Assembly (NCBI GenBank): GCA_007117185.1
Contig: SKHA01000309.1
Span: forward strand, 1 to 9,472
Length of the DNA stretch: 9,472 bases
Direction: 5' to 3'
Origin: Spirochaeta sp.
GTDB taxonomy: Bacteria > Spirochaetota > Spirochaetia > DSM-27196 > Alkalispirochaetaceae
Shown: piece after piece, positions 1 to 6,365 of the stretch
Layout of the letters: each line of letters opens with the position of its first letter
Numbering within the stretch: position 1 is the stretch's first letter
The notes under the pieces: generated by a model
The model's database searches: none
What the model was told of the DNA's origin: nothing
What the model saw: the letters and a program-made list of their open reading frames with translations, nothing else
Program-made: the position numbers and the translations under genes

Positions 1-1006
1 CCTCACCGGAGGACGTGCCACCATCCAGACGGTCCAGCGTTTTCACCAGCGCCTTCACCCGTTCCCGCACCCCCGGCAGGCTCTGCAGAAACTGATCCAG
101 GTCACGGAGGTACTGCTCCGAATCGGTCACCCCGGGGTTGCGGACGATGAACCAGCTGATCAGGTCCCGACTGCGCCGCCCGGCAGGCACCTCGTTTACC
201 CGGCTACGGACCCACTGGTCCAGGATGAGGGAGGTCAGCTCGCGCATCTTGGAGAGCATCGTCACCGTGGGGTCCAGCTCGGTCTGCAGAAGACTCAGGG
301 CGGGGTCCGCCGGAACAAAGGCGATGTCCCTGAATCGGGCGGCCTCCTCTTTTGTGATTCGCAGCTCCGGGTCGGCGTAGCGGTTATAATTGGCCGCCAC
401 CGCCCGGGTATCGAAACCGTTCTCTCCAGCCGGCTGGTAGCGGTTGTGCCAGATGAGAACGGGAAGCTCCGGACGGATCTCCAGGACGCTCCGCAGGTAC
501 CCCCCGGCGGACACATGCGCGGTGGGTTCAGCATTGGTCACCAGAACCAGCGCCCCCATATAGGGGAGAAAACCCAGGTTCTCGCTGGCGGCGATCCCTG
601 CAGGAAGGTCGCAGATCAGCACATCATACCGCTCGGTCAGTTGTCGGGCAAAACGGTGAAAGAGGTCCACCTTGCCCGCGCCGTCTGCATGGGGAAAGAC
701 CACCTCCAGATGCTCCGCGTAGGGCAGGACGAAACGCGCCAGGCTGCCCGTCTCCTGGGCACCCCGCTGTACCGCGTCCAGCTGTGCCTGGGGCACGTCC
801 AGAATCACCGTCAGGTTCGAGAGAGGGTCCAGGTCCATCAGTCCGACGGTGCGTCCCTGCCGGGCCAGCATGAGAGCGATGTTCAGCGCTGTGGTGGATT
901 TACCCACCCCGCCCTTTCCGGAGCCAATGGCAACGCTGCGGCGGCGCAGGGATGTGACAAGATCCTGTTCCATATGGTCTGTATCGGAATTCCCGGGGCC
1001 GCGCAT
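1..1006 (-). CDS. MinD/ParA-family P-loop ATPase (3' end outside window)
   Basis: This is a deviant-Walker ATPase of the MinD/ParA/FlhG (SIMIBI) class. Such proteins dimerise on ATP and position other machinery on the membrane or nucleoid. The reading frame is open from the start to base 1, so the C-terminus is missing. Numbering from the ATG at 973, the deviant Walker A is GKGGVGKS at residues 19-26, with K20 as signature lysine and K25 as P-loop lysine. The A' motif is LMDLDP (D47, D49) and Walker B is VLICDLPAG (D122). After about residue 240 a helical, charged extension continues to at least residue 324, longer than a typical MinD (about 270). Two in-frame ATGs are possible (1006 and 973) and neither has a clear Shine-Dalgarno. 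The longer form is listed, and the shorter one starts 18 residues before the P-loop. The gene is divergent from the HD-protein gene. FlhG, MinD or an orphan ParA cannot be separated from sequence alone. No MinC, MinE, ParB or flagellar gene is visible. Confidence 0.85.
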   Translation of the reverse strand, partial: MRGPGNSDTDHMEQDLVTSLRRRSVAIGSGKGGVGKSTTALNIALMLARQGRTVGLMDLDPLSNLTVILDVPQAQLDAVQRGAQETGSLARFVLPYAEHLEVVFPHADGAGKVDLFHRFARQLTERYDVLICDLPAGIAASENLGFLPYMGALVLVTNAEPTAHVSAGGYLRSVLEIRPELPVLIWHNRYQPAGENGFDTRAVAANYNRYADPELRITKEEAARFRDIAFVPADPALSLLQTELDPTVTMLSKMRELTSLILDQWVRSRVNEVPAGRRSRDLISWFIVRNPGVTDSEQYLRDLDQFLQSLPGVRERVKALVKTLDRLDGGTSSGE

Positions 1007-1022
1007 AAGGGGTTGGTCTGCG

Positions 1023-1051
1023 TTGCACAACCCCCGGAGCGGAGATAGAGT
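1023..1051 (+). promoter_or_regulatory. Weak candidate promoter of the HD-protein gene
   Basis: TTGCAC (1023-1028), 17 bp, then TAGAGT (1046-1051), which matches 4/6 of the -10 consensus. It ends six bases before the ATG at 1058, so transcription would begin near the start codon. The -35 matches only 3/6. The best SD-like GGAG (1041-1044) is 13 bases from the ATG, which is too far for good initiation. Support is modest and comes mostly from the similar geometry at two other genes here. Confidence 0.3.
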
Positions 1052-1057
1052 AGCCTC

Positions 1058-1867
1058 ATGAGTACCACCAAATCGCCCAAGGAAGCGGCTCTGGACAAGC
1101 GCATTCTGGAGTTACTGCCACCGGAACTCCAGCAGATCGCCGACGAGATGCTCCACGATCCTGAGATCAAGGCGCTGCAGGATTACGCCAACACGGTGAG
1201 CATTCGTCGTCTTGGCTTCAACGACCACGGGCCGGTACACATGCGCAAAGTGGTGAAAAACGCACTCAAGTTCGCCAACCTCCTGCAGGCGGCGCACATT
1301 CCCATGAGCCTGGAAGCGGAAGACGCCGGTACCAGAGAGGACAGCGTCCTGGCGCTCTTCATTGCCGGGCTGCTTCACGACATCGGCATGACCGTGACCC
1401 GGCAGGATCACGAGAACTACAGCGCCCGCCTGGCGGTACCCATCGTGGACCGCTACCTGCAGCGCCACTATCCAGATGATATCCGCAAGCAGGTAATCCT
1501 GCGCTCGCTGATCATGGAGTGCATCGTCGGGCATATGGGGCAGGTGCGCATTCACTCCCTGGAGGCAGGGTTGATACTCGTGGCCGACGGGTGTGACATG
1601 GAGAAGGGTCGCGCCCGCATTCCCATGCTGCTGAATACCGAAGCGCGGGTGGGAGATATCCACAAGTACAGCTCCTCTGCTGTGGAGCGGATCACCATCG
1701 CCGCGGGGTCTCACAAGCCCATTGCCATCGAAATCGAGATGTCCCAGTCGGTAGGGTTCTTCCAGGTGGAGGAGGTGCTCTTCCCCAAACTGGCCATGAG
1801 CCCCGCCCGGGGTCACATAGAGCTGACCGCCGGGGTTATCGGGGAGGAGCGGCGACGGTACCTTTAG
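1058..1867 (+). CDS. HD-domain metal-dependent phosphohydrolase
   Basis: A 269-residue soluble protein with no signal peptide or membrane segment. HD-superfamily enzymes use one or two metal ions to hydrolyse phosphoester or nucleotide substrates. Visible metal-ligand candidates, in order, are H61 (in DHGPVHMRKV), the HD doublet H107-D108 (LLHDIGM), H118, H159 (VGHMGQ) and D177/D180 (ADGCDMEKGRAR). The order H...HD...H...D fits the family. The N-terminal 45 residues are helical and charged. Residues about 190-269 form a separate C-terminal segment containing an isoleucine- and glutamate-rich strand (IAIEIEM). This is not the GYP-type cyclic-di-GMP variant as far as I can see, and no RelA/SpoT synthetase domain is present. 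The substrate is unknown. The start is the only sensible ATG. The gene is divergent from the MinD/ParA-like gene (51 bp apart) and its stop overlaps that of trxB. Confidence 0.85.
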   Translation: MSTTKSPKEAALDKRILELLPPELQQIADEMLHDPEIKALQDYANTVSIRRLGFNDHGPVHMRKVVKNALKFANLLQAAHIPMSLEAEDAGTREDSVLALFIAGLLHDIGMTVTRQDHENYSARLAVPIVDRYLQRHYPDDIRKQVILRSLIMECIVGHMGQVRIHSLEAGLILVADGCDMEKGRARIPMLLNTEARVGDIHKYSSSAVERITIAAGSHKPIAIEIEMSQSVGFFQVEEVLFPKLAMSPARGHIELTAGVIGEERRRYL

Positions 1868-2814
1868 GAGAGGAAGCGCTCCGCTTCCAAAGCCGCCATG
1901 CAGCCGGTTCCGGCGGCGGTGATCGCCTGGCGGTAGGTCTTGTCCTGGACGTCGCCGCAGGCAAAGACCCCGGGTACACTGGTAGCCATGGAGTTGCCCT
2001 TCGTGACCAGGTAACCGGTCTCGTCCATCTCCAGCTGTCCCCCAAGGAACGCCGTATTCGGCTCGTGGCCGATGGCGTAGAAGAGCCCCGAAGCGTCCAG
2101 AACCCGCTCCTCGCCGGTCTTGTTGTTCTTGACCCTGACCTGATTCATGAGTTTACCGTCGCCGAGAACCTCCGTGGCGTTGGTGTTCCACAGAACTTCG
2201 ATCTTCGGGTTGTCAAAGACGCGCTTCTGCATCGCCTTGGAGGCGCGCAGCTCGTCCCGCCGGACCAGCAGGGTGACGGTGCTGCCAAACTTGGCCAGGT
2301 AGCTGGCCTCCTCAGCCGCGGAATCACCGCCGCCGATGACGATGAGCGGTTTGTTCCGGAAGATCGGCAGCGCTCCGTCGCAGACCGCGCAGGCGGACAT
2401 GCCCCGTTGCCAGTACTGCTCCTCCCCGGGCAGCCCCAGCCGTTTGGCGGTTGCTCCGGTGGCGATGATGAGACTCCTGGCGTGCCACGTTTTTGACCCC
2501 GCCTTGACTGCGAAGGGCCGGGACGAGAGGTCCACGCTGTCCACCGTCTCGGTTCGAATTCTCGTCTCGAAGCGAACGCTCTGGGCTCGCATCTGATCCA
2601 TGAGCTCCGGCCCCATGATCCCCTCGGGAAACCCCGGATAGTTCTCCACATCGGTGGTGGTGGTGAGCTGACCCCCGGCGGCAACCCCGCCAGCCATGAA
2701 CCCCTCAAACATCAGCGGATTCAGGTCCGCCCGGGCGGTATAAACCGCCGCGGTGTGCCCGGCGGGGCCGGATCCGATGATGATAACCTGTTCTATCGTA
2801 TTTTCTTCGCTCAT
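1864..2814 (-). CDS. trxB: Thioredoxin reductase
   Basis: A 316-residue NADPH-dependent flavoprotein that reduces thioredoxin in the cytoplasm. It has the low-molecular-weight TrxR layout. The FAD-binding GSGPAG is at residues 14-19, followed by a GGQLTTTTDVENYPG block typical of TrxR. The redox-active CAVC is C142/C145, and the NADPH-binding GGGDSA starts at 161. The VRRDELRAS stretch at about 184-192 contacts the NADP phosphate. A C-terminal GVFACGDVQD block binds FAD. Length and motif order are standard and the gene looks intact. An AGGAG (2821-2825) six bases before the ATG fixes the start. Its TAA (1864-1866) overlaps the TAG of the convergent HD gene, so no dedicated terminator fits between them. 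No thioredoxin gene is in the window. Confidence 0.96.
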   Translation of the reverse strand: MSEENTIEQVIIIGSGPAGHTAAVYTARADLNPLMFEGFMAGGVAAGGQLTTTTDVENYPGFPEGIMGPELMDQMRAQSVRFETRIRTETVDSVDLSSRPFAVKAGSKTWHARSLIIATGATAKRLGLPGEEQYWQRGMSACAVCDGALPIFRNKPLIVIGGGDSAAEEASYLAKFGSTVTLLVRRDELRASKAMQKRVFDNPKIEVLWNTNATEVLGDGKLMNQVRVKNNKTGEERVLDASGLFYAIGHEPNTAFLGGQLEMDETGYLVTKGNSMATSVPGVFACGDVQDKTYRQAITAAGTGCMAALEAERFLS

Positions 2815-2828
2815 TATCTGCTCCTGAT

Positions 2829-2864
2829 ATTATCTATATATATGATAATTCATATTAACGACAA
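2829..2864 (-). promoter_or_regulatory. AT-rich promoter/operator region of trxB
   Basis: This is an unusually AT-rich stretch for this DNA. On the minus strand it carries TTGTCG (2864-2859) followed at 16 or 18 bp by overlapping TATATA hexamers. A GATAAT (2834-2829) lies just upstream of the SD. It also holds the inverted repeat ATATGA-TAAT-TCATAT (2840-2855) and an ATTATC/GATAAT pair (2829-2834 and 2844-2849). It probably contains the trxB promoter and may hold an operator. Which hexamer is used cannot be decided by eye. Confidence 0.45.
2840..2855. repeat. Inverted repeat ATATGA-N4-TCATAT upstream of trxB
   Basis: Perfect 6-bp arms with a TAAT spacer, overlapping the probable trxB promoter. 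Size and position fit a dimeric-repressor or redox-regulator operator. AT-rich DNA produces such repeats by chance, so confidence in function is low. Confidence 0.35.
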
Positions 2865-2913
2865 CGTCCAGCCCTCGCCGCCTGTGCGGTTCGGTCGGCC
2901 TGCCGTTTCAGCT

Positions 2914-2942
2914 TTGACATCAGCCCGCCTTCGGGCTACGAT
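2914..2942 (+). promoter_or_regulatory. Strong sigma-70-type promoter, leaderless geometry
   Basis: TTGACA (2914-2919, 6/6 to consensus), exactly 17 bp, then TACGAT (2937-2942, 4/6). The ATG at 2950 begins eight bases after the -10, where transcription would be expected to start, so the mRNA should have no or almost no 5' leader. No Shine-Dalgarno is present, which agrees. A perfect inverted repeat occupies most of the spacer and touches the -10. Confidence 0.65.
2922..2937. repeat. Perfect inverted repeat AGCCCG-CCTT-CGGGCT in the promoter spacer
   Basis: Six-base perfect arms around a four-base centre, lying between the -35 and -10 of the flavoprotein gene promoter. It cannot act as an RNA hairpin of that transcript if initiation is at about 2949-2950, because it lies upstream of the start. 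As DNA it could be a repressor or activator site. There is no T-run after it, so it is not a terminator. Confidence 0.5.
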
Positions 2943-2949
2943 ATGGGCA

Positions 2950-3924
2950 ATGGCAGATGTAACAGTAACCTACATGGGGCTCTCCCTGCCCAACCCTCTG
3001 GTGGTGTCCAGCTCAAGTCTGACACAGACCCCGGAGAAGGTACAGCAGTGCGAGGCCGCCGGGGCGGGAGCGGTGGTTCTCAAGTCGCTCTTCGAGGAAC
3101 AGATTGAAGCGGAGATCGACGCCGATTCCGGGGGAACAGAACACACCGAAGCGATGGACTACATCAGGCAGATGCAGACCGACGCGGGGATGACCGCGTA
3201 CACCCGTCTGATACGGGAGTCAAGGAAGCTGGTCTCCATTCCGGTGATTGCCAGCATCAACGCCGTCTCACGGGACTGGTGGGAGGACCACGTGGCGGCC
3301 CTGGAGGACGCCGGGGCGGACGCGCTGGAGCTGAATATCTCCCTGATGCCCCACGACTACACCAATCGGGACGAGCAGATCCTGCAGTTTTACGTCAAGA
3401 CGGTGGAGGCGGTGCGCAAGCGCGTGTCCATCCCCATCTCCGTGAAGATCGGGCCACAGTTCACCTCGTTACCGGCCACGGTGGACGCCCTGACATGGGC
3501 CGGCGCGTCGGCGGTGGTCCTGTTCAACCGGTTCTACCAGTTTGATATCGATGTGGAAAAACTCTCTCTCACCAGCGGATCACCCTTCAGTACCAGTGCG
3601 GATCTATCGGTTCCCCTGCGGTGGATCTCGATGATCCATGGTCGCAGCAAGGCCGAACTTGCCGCCAGCAGCGGGGTGCACTCCGGAGCTGACGCGGTGA
3701 AGGTGCTTCTGGCGGGCGCCCAGGTTGCCCAGGTCTGTTCCGCCCTCTATCGACACGGGCTGGAGCACCTGGGGGTGATGAGGAAGGAGCTGGAAAGCTG
3801 GATGGACCGCAAGAGTTTCACCGCAGTGAACCAGTTCCGTGGCAAACTGAGTCAAAAGAAGAGCGATACCCCGGTGGCCTTTGAACGGTTGCAATACATC
3901 AAGGCGCTGGTGGGAAGGGAATAG
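2950..3924 (+). CDS. Dihydroorotate-dehydrogenase-like FMN flavoprotein
   Basis: A 324-residue TIM-barrel flavoprotein resembling the 'dihydroorotate dehydrogenase-like' group (PyrD/PreA superfamily). Matches to the fold are the N-terminal substrate-side strand LPNPLVVSSSSLT, K45 (VVLKSL), ELNIS with N129, VKIGP with K166, N193 (LFNRF), and the FMN-phosphate loop SGVHSGADAVKVLLAGA (241-257). The classical PyrD loop after ELN (SCPN, or SxPN) is replaced by SLMPHDY, and no catalytic Cys or Ser is obvious there. True dihydroorotate oxidation is therefore doubtful. The frame stays open upstream to an ATG at 2755, but that stretch runs into the trxB coding region and is not PyrD-like. The ATG at 2950 matches the family N-terminus and the promoter. 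No pyrimidine gene is adjacent. An oxidoreductase of unknown substrate is the safest name. Confidence 0.85.
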   Translation: MADVTVTYMGLSLPNPLVVSSSSLTQTPEKVQQCEAAGAGAVVLKSLFEEQIEAEIDADSGGTEHTEAMDYIRQMQTDAGMTAYTRLIRESRKLVSIPVIASINAVSRDWWEDHVAALEDAGADALELNISLMPHDYTNRDEQILQFYVKTVEAVRKRVSIPISVKIGPQFTSLPATVDALTWAGASAVVLFNRFYQFDIDVEKLSLTSGSPFSTSADLSVPLRWISMIHGRSKAELAASSGVHSGADAVKVLLAGAQVAQVCSALYRHGLEHLGVMRKELESWMDRKSFTAVNQFRGKLSQKKSDTPVAFERLQYIKALVGRE

Positions 3925-3977
3925 CGGACTGGTGGCGACAGTCCATCTCCCGTCCACAACCCCAGCCCCGGACCCGG
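3925..3977. other. Convergent intergenic gap with a short hairpin
   Basis: A 53-bp gap between the 3' ends of the flavoprotein and aminotransferase genes. It holds GGACTG (3926-3931) and CAGTCC (3939-3944), a 6-bp stem with a 7-base loop readable from both strands. No T-run follows on either strand, so it is at most a weak bidirectional terminator. Nothing else is visible. Confidence 0.3.
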
Positions 3978-5090
3978 TCAGCTGAGGCACCCCCGGAGCG
4001 CGTTCAGGACCCGGGTGACGTTCTCGGGACGGGCGGTGTAGCCCATCAACCCCACCCGCCATATCGCCCCGGCAAGGGGACCCAGACCGGCACCGATCTC
4101 AATGTGATACTCCTGCCTGAGGCGAGCCCGCACCGCCGCCTCGTCCACACCCTCGGGAACAACCACCGCGTTGAGCATGGGCAGCCGTGACTCTTTGGGG
4201 ACCAGCATGGACAGACCCATCTCCTCGATTCCTTCAACAAACTGCAGGTGCGCTTCCCGGTGGCGGGCAAACGCCGCTTCCTGGCCCTCGGCACGGAGCA
4301 GCAGCAGCCCCTGGTACAGCCCGTAGATCATATTGATCGGCGCGGTATGGTGGTAGGCGCGCTTGGCTCCTTCCCAGTAACTGGTCAGGAGGGACACGTC
4401 CAGATACCAGTTGGGGACCGGCTTCTTCCGCGCGTTGAGCACCTCATGAGCGCGGGCAGAGAGCGACGCCGGCGCCAACCCCGGAGGGACGGAGAGACAC
4501 TTCTGGGTACCGCTGTAGAATGCGTCCACCCGCCATTCGTCCACCTTGACAGGGATGCCCCCCAGACCGGTGACGCTGTCCAGCAGAAAGAGCGCCTCGG
4601 TTCTGCCCACCTCGGCGGCGATCTCCTGGACCGGATTCAGAACCCCAGTGGAGGTCTCGGCGTGGACCAGGGCAACTATTTTGTACGCTTTCTTCTTGAG
4701 AGCCGCCCGGACGTCGACGATATCGATGGGCATGCCCCACATCGCGTCCACGGTGTCCACCTGGGCGCCCAGGCGGCTGGCAACCTCCACCATGCGCTTG
4801 CCGAAGACCCCGTTCACCAGGACCAGAACACTGTCACCGGGCTCCACCAGGTTCACAAAACACGTCTCCATCCCGGCGCTGCCGGTGCCGGAAATGGGGA
4901 ATGTCAGCGCGTTTTTGGTGTTCATCAGCCAGCGCATGTGCTCCTTGGTCTGGTCCATGATCGCGATGAACTCGCTGTCCAGATGGCCCAGGGTCGGCCG
5001 CGCCAGTGCTTTGTATACCTCAGGGTGTACCGCCGATGGTCCCGGTCCCATAAGCAGAACGTCGGTGATTGAATCAAGCAGGTTGTGCAT
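3978..5090 (-). CDS. Class V PLP aminotransferase (alanine-glyoxylate / serine-pyruvate type)
   Basis: A 370-residue fold-type I PLP enzyme, probably transferring an amino group from alanine or serine to glyoxylate or another 2-oxo acid. GPGPSAVHPEV at 15-25 and GHLDSEF at 35-41 are typical of this group. SGTGSAGME at 67-75 is the phosphate-binding turn. HAETSTGV begins at 143, D171 (LLDSVTGLGG) contacts the pyridine nitrogen, and K197 in SGTQKCL is the Schiff-base lysine. The C-terminal domain has the usual GAGLGPLAGAIWRVGLMGYTA motif. Length is normal. The related 2-aminoethylphosphonate aminotransferases are possible but less likely, since no phosphonate gene is nearby. The gene starts three bases after the kinase stop and has no SD. 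A promoter-like element ending six bases upstream suggests an additional leaderless transcript. It is convergent with the flavoprotein gene, with 53 bp between them. Confidence 0.9.
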   Translation of the reverse strand: MHNLLDSITDVLLMGPGPSAVHPEVYKALARPTLGHLDSEFIAIMDQTKEHMRWLMNTKNALTFPISGTGSAGMETCFVNLVEPGDSVLVLVNGVFGKRMVEVASRLGAQVDTVDAMWGMPIDIVDVRAALKKKAYKIVALVHAETSTGVLNPVQEIAAEVGRTEALFLLDSVTGLGGIPVKVDEWRVDAFYSGTQKCLSVPPGLAPASLSARAHEVLNARKKPVPNWYLDVSLLTSYWEGAKRAYHHTAPINMIYGLYQGLLLLRAEGQEAAFARHREAHLQFVEGIEEMGLSMLVPKESRLPMLNAVVVPEGVDEAAVRARLRQEYHIEIGAGLGPLAGAIWRVGLMGYTARPENVTRVLNALRGCLS

Positions 5091-5093
5091 AGG

Positions 5094-6365
5094 TCAATTA
5101 TATACCGGTTGTTCCGGCACGTCGATGATGACGGTGGTTCCCTCACCGTCGCGACTCTCAAGATGAATGGTTCCGCCGTGGAGTTCCACGATGCGCCGGG
5201 CAATGGTAAGGCCCAGCCCTGAGCCGGCGCTGTTGCGGGCGTACTCGCCGCGGTAGAGGCGGTCAAAGAGACGTGGCAGATCCTGCGGCGGAACTGTTTC
5301 GCCCTCGTTGTGGACGGTGATCCTCGTTCCCGCGGTGATGGTGCAACTGACGGTGGTGCCCGCAGAAGCGTGGCGCACTGCGTTGGAGAGCAGGTTGGAG
5401 ACAGCGCGGTACAGCAGGGACTCGTCCCCGGAGATCCTCTCCACGTGGGCCCGCACCGCAACGGTGAGCGAGCGCTTTCCGGCAGCCACGGCAAACCGTT
5501 CCTGCAGGCTCTCCAGAAAGGGCCCTGCGGCAAAATGGGTTACCTCCGGGGTCAGCTCCGGGGCCTCAAGACGCATCAGTTCGTCCAGGTCGCCGATCAT
5601 GTGCTCCATTCGCCCCAGTTCGTGCAGGAGCCGGTGCATGCGATCGCTGTCGGCCACGTAGACCCCGTCGCAGATCGCCTCGATCTGCGCCTTCACCGAC
5701 GCCACCGGTGAGCGCAGGTCGTGGGCCACGTCCTGCACCCATTGCGCACGAATCTCCTGTTCCCGGTCCAGACGACGGGCGAGAACATTTGCCGCGGCGG
5801 CGATCTCCCGGACCTCCCTGGCCCCAACGGCGTTGACCTGTACCCCCGCCTCTCCCCGGGCAAGTCTGTCTATGGCCGCGGCGACCTGCGCCGCCGGGCG
5901 TGAGAGCATCCGCGCCAGGAAGAGCGCCGCCGCGGTGGCAAAGACCGCCGCCAGGGCGAGAGCCAGCACGACCGCCCGGGAGAGGGAATCCATCAGGGCG
6001 CGGTTTGCCGTGTCCGCCTGAAACGGCTCCAACCGTGCGGCGTAGAACCCCAGGAGCTCGTCGTGATCCTGGATCTCCACCAGGGGCATCCCCTCGGTGT
6101 CCCGGCGCCGGCCCGCTCCGCGGTTGGTGGCAACCAGATTGCGATCCCTGTCGTAGACGAACAGGGGCACGTCCAGCCGCAGCACCGCGTCGTGGTCACC
6201 CTGAAGTGCCGCCAGCGCCGCCTCCTGCAGGGCGGTGCGACGCTCGCTGCTCCAGGCGTCCAGGGAGCGGTTGTACCCACCCCGGAGCACCACCACCAGG
6301 ATGACCACCAGAAAGAGCGAGAAGATCAGAAATGCACCCAGGGTACGCCGAAAGAGGGTGTTCAC
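5094..6365 (-). CDS. Sensor histidine kinase (CusS/BaeS-like)
   Basis: A 423-residue membrane kinase that should phosphorylate the adjacent response regulator. TM1 is about residues 9-28. A short periplasmic sensor of about 100 residues (29-130) follows, then TM2 (131-151) and a HAMP domain to about 204. The HisKA box is QDVAHDLRSP with H215. The N-box is SNLLSNAVRH (N328), the F-box is LPRLFDRLYRG, and the G2 box is GSGLGL (381-386). The G1 position reads VHNEGE, with Asn (353) in place of the usual Asp, a variant I associate with CusS-type kinases. The start is GTG at 6365, overlapping the regulator's TGA as GTGA. Longer in-frame starts reach further into the regulator gene and only add a non-family N-terminus. 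The signal sensed is unknown. Neighbours suggest envelope stress, metal or an antimicrobial compound. Confidence 0.93.
   Translation of the reverse strand: MNTLFRRTLGAFLIFSLFLVVILVVVLRGGYNRSLDAWSSERRTALQEAALAALQGDHDAVLRLDVPLFVYDRDRNLVATNRGAGRRRDTEGMPLVEIQDHDELLGFYAARLEPFQADTANRALMDSLSRAVVLALALAAVFATAAALFLARMLSRPAAQVAAAIDRLARGEAGVQVNAVGAREVREIAAAANVLARRLDREQEIRAQWVQDVAHDLRSPVASVKAQIEAICDGVYVADSDRMHRLLHELGRMEHMIGDLDELMRLEAPELTPEVTHFAAGPFLESLQERFAVAAGKRSLTVAVRAHVERISGDESLLYRAVSNLLSNAVRHASAGTTVSCTITAGTRITVHNEGETVPPQDLPRLFDRLYRGEYARNSAGSGLGLTIARRIVELHGGTIHLESRDGEGTTVIIDVPEQPVYN
5097..5125 (-). promoter_or_regulatory. Internal promoter for the aminotransferase gene, leaderless geometry
   Basis: On the minus strand, TCGACG (5125-5120, 4/6) lies 17 bp before a perfect TATAAT (5102-5097). 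Six bases separate it from the ATG at 5090. Initiation would fall on or next to the A of the ATG. The element lies inside the last codons of the kinase gene, so the aminotransferase could be expressed without the upstream operon. The VYN codons at the kinase C-terminus contribute the TATAAT, so chance is possible. Confidence 0.45.

Noticed and set aside
1022..1031. GTTG-CA-CAAC near-palindrome between the divergent genes
   Set aside because: The arms are only 4 bp, so it is expected by chance and not enough for an operator call.
446..1048. Plus-strand open frame of 200 codons
   Set aside because: It lies antisense to the MinD/ParA-like gene, whose minus-strand frame has all Walker motifs. 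The plus-strand translation has no recognisable fold.
1112..1816. Minus-strand open frame of 234 codons
   Set aside because: Antisense to the HD gene. Its His-rich, low-complexity translation is the mirror of the HD coding sequence.
2755..2949. Extended N-terminus for the flavoprotein (ATG at 2755)
   Set aside because: It would overlap the trxB coding start and the AT-rich promoter region. The added 65 residues are unlike PyrD-family N-termini, and a strong promoter lies downstream of that ATG.
3926..3944. Hairpin as intrinsic terminator
   Set aside because: The stem is only 6 bp and no T-run follows on either strand.
4248..5072. Plus-strand open frame of 274 codons
   Set aside because: Antisense to the aminotransferase, which shows complete PLP-enzyme motifs. 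This is a high-G+C artefact.
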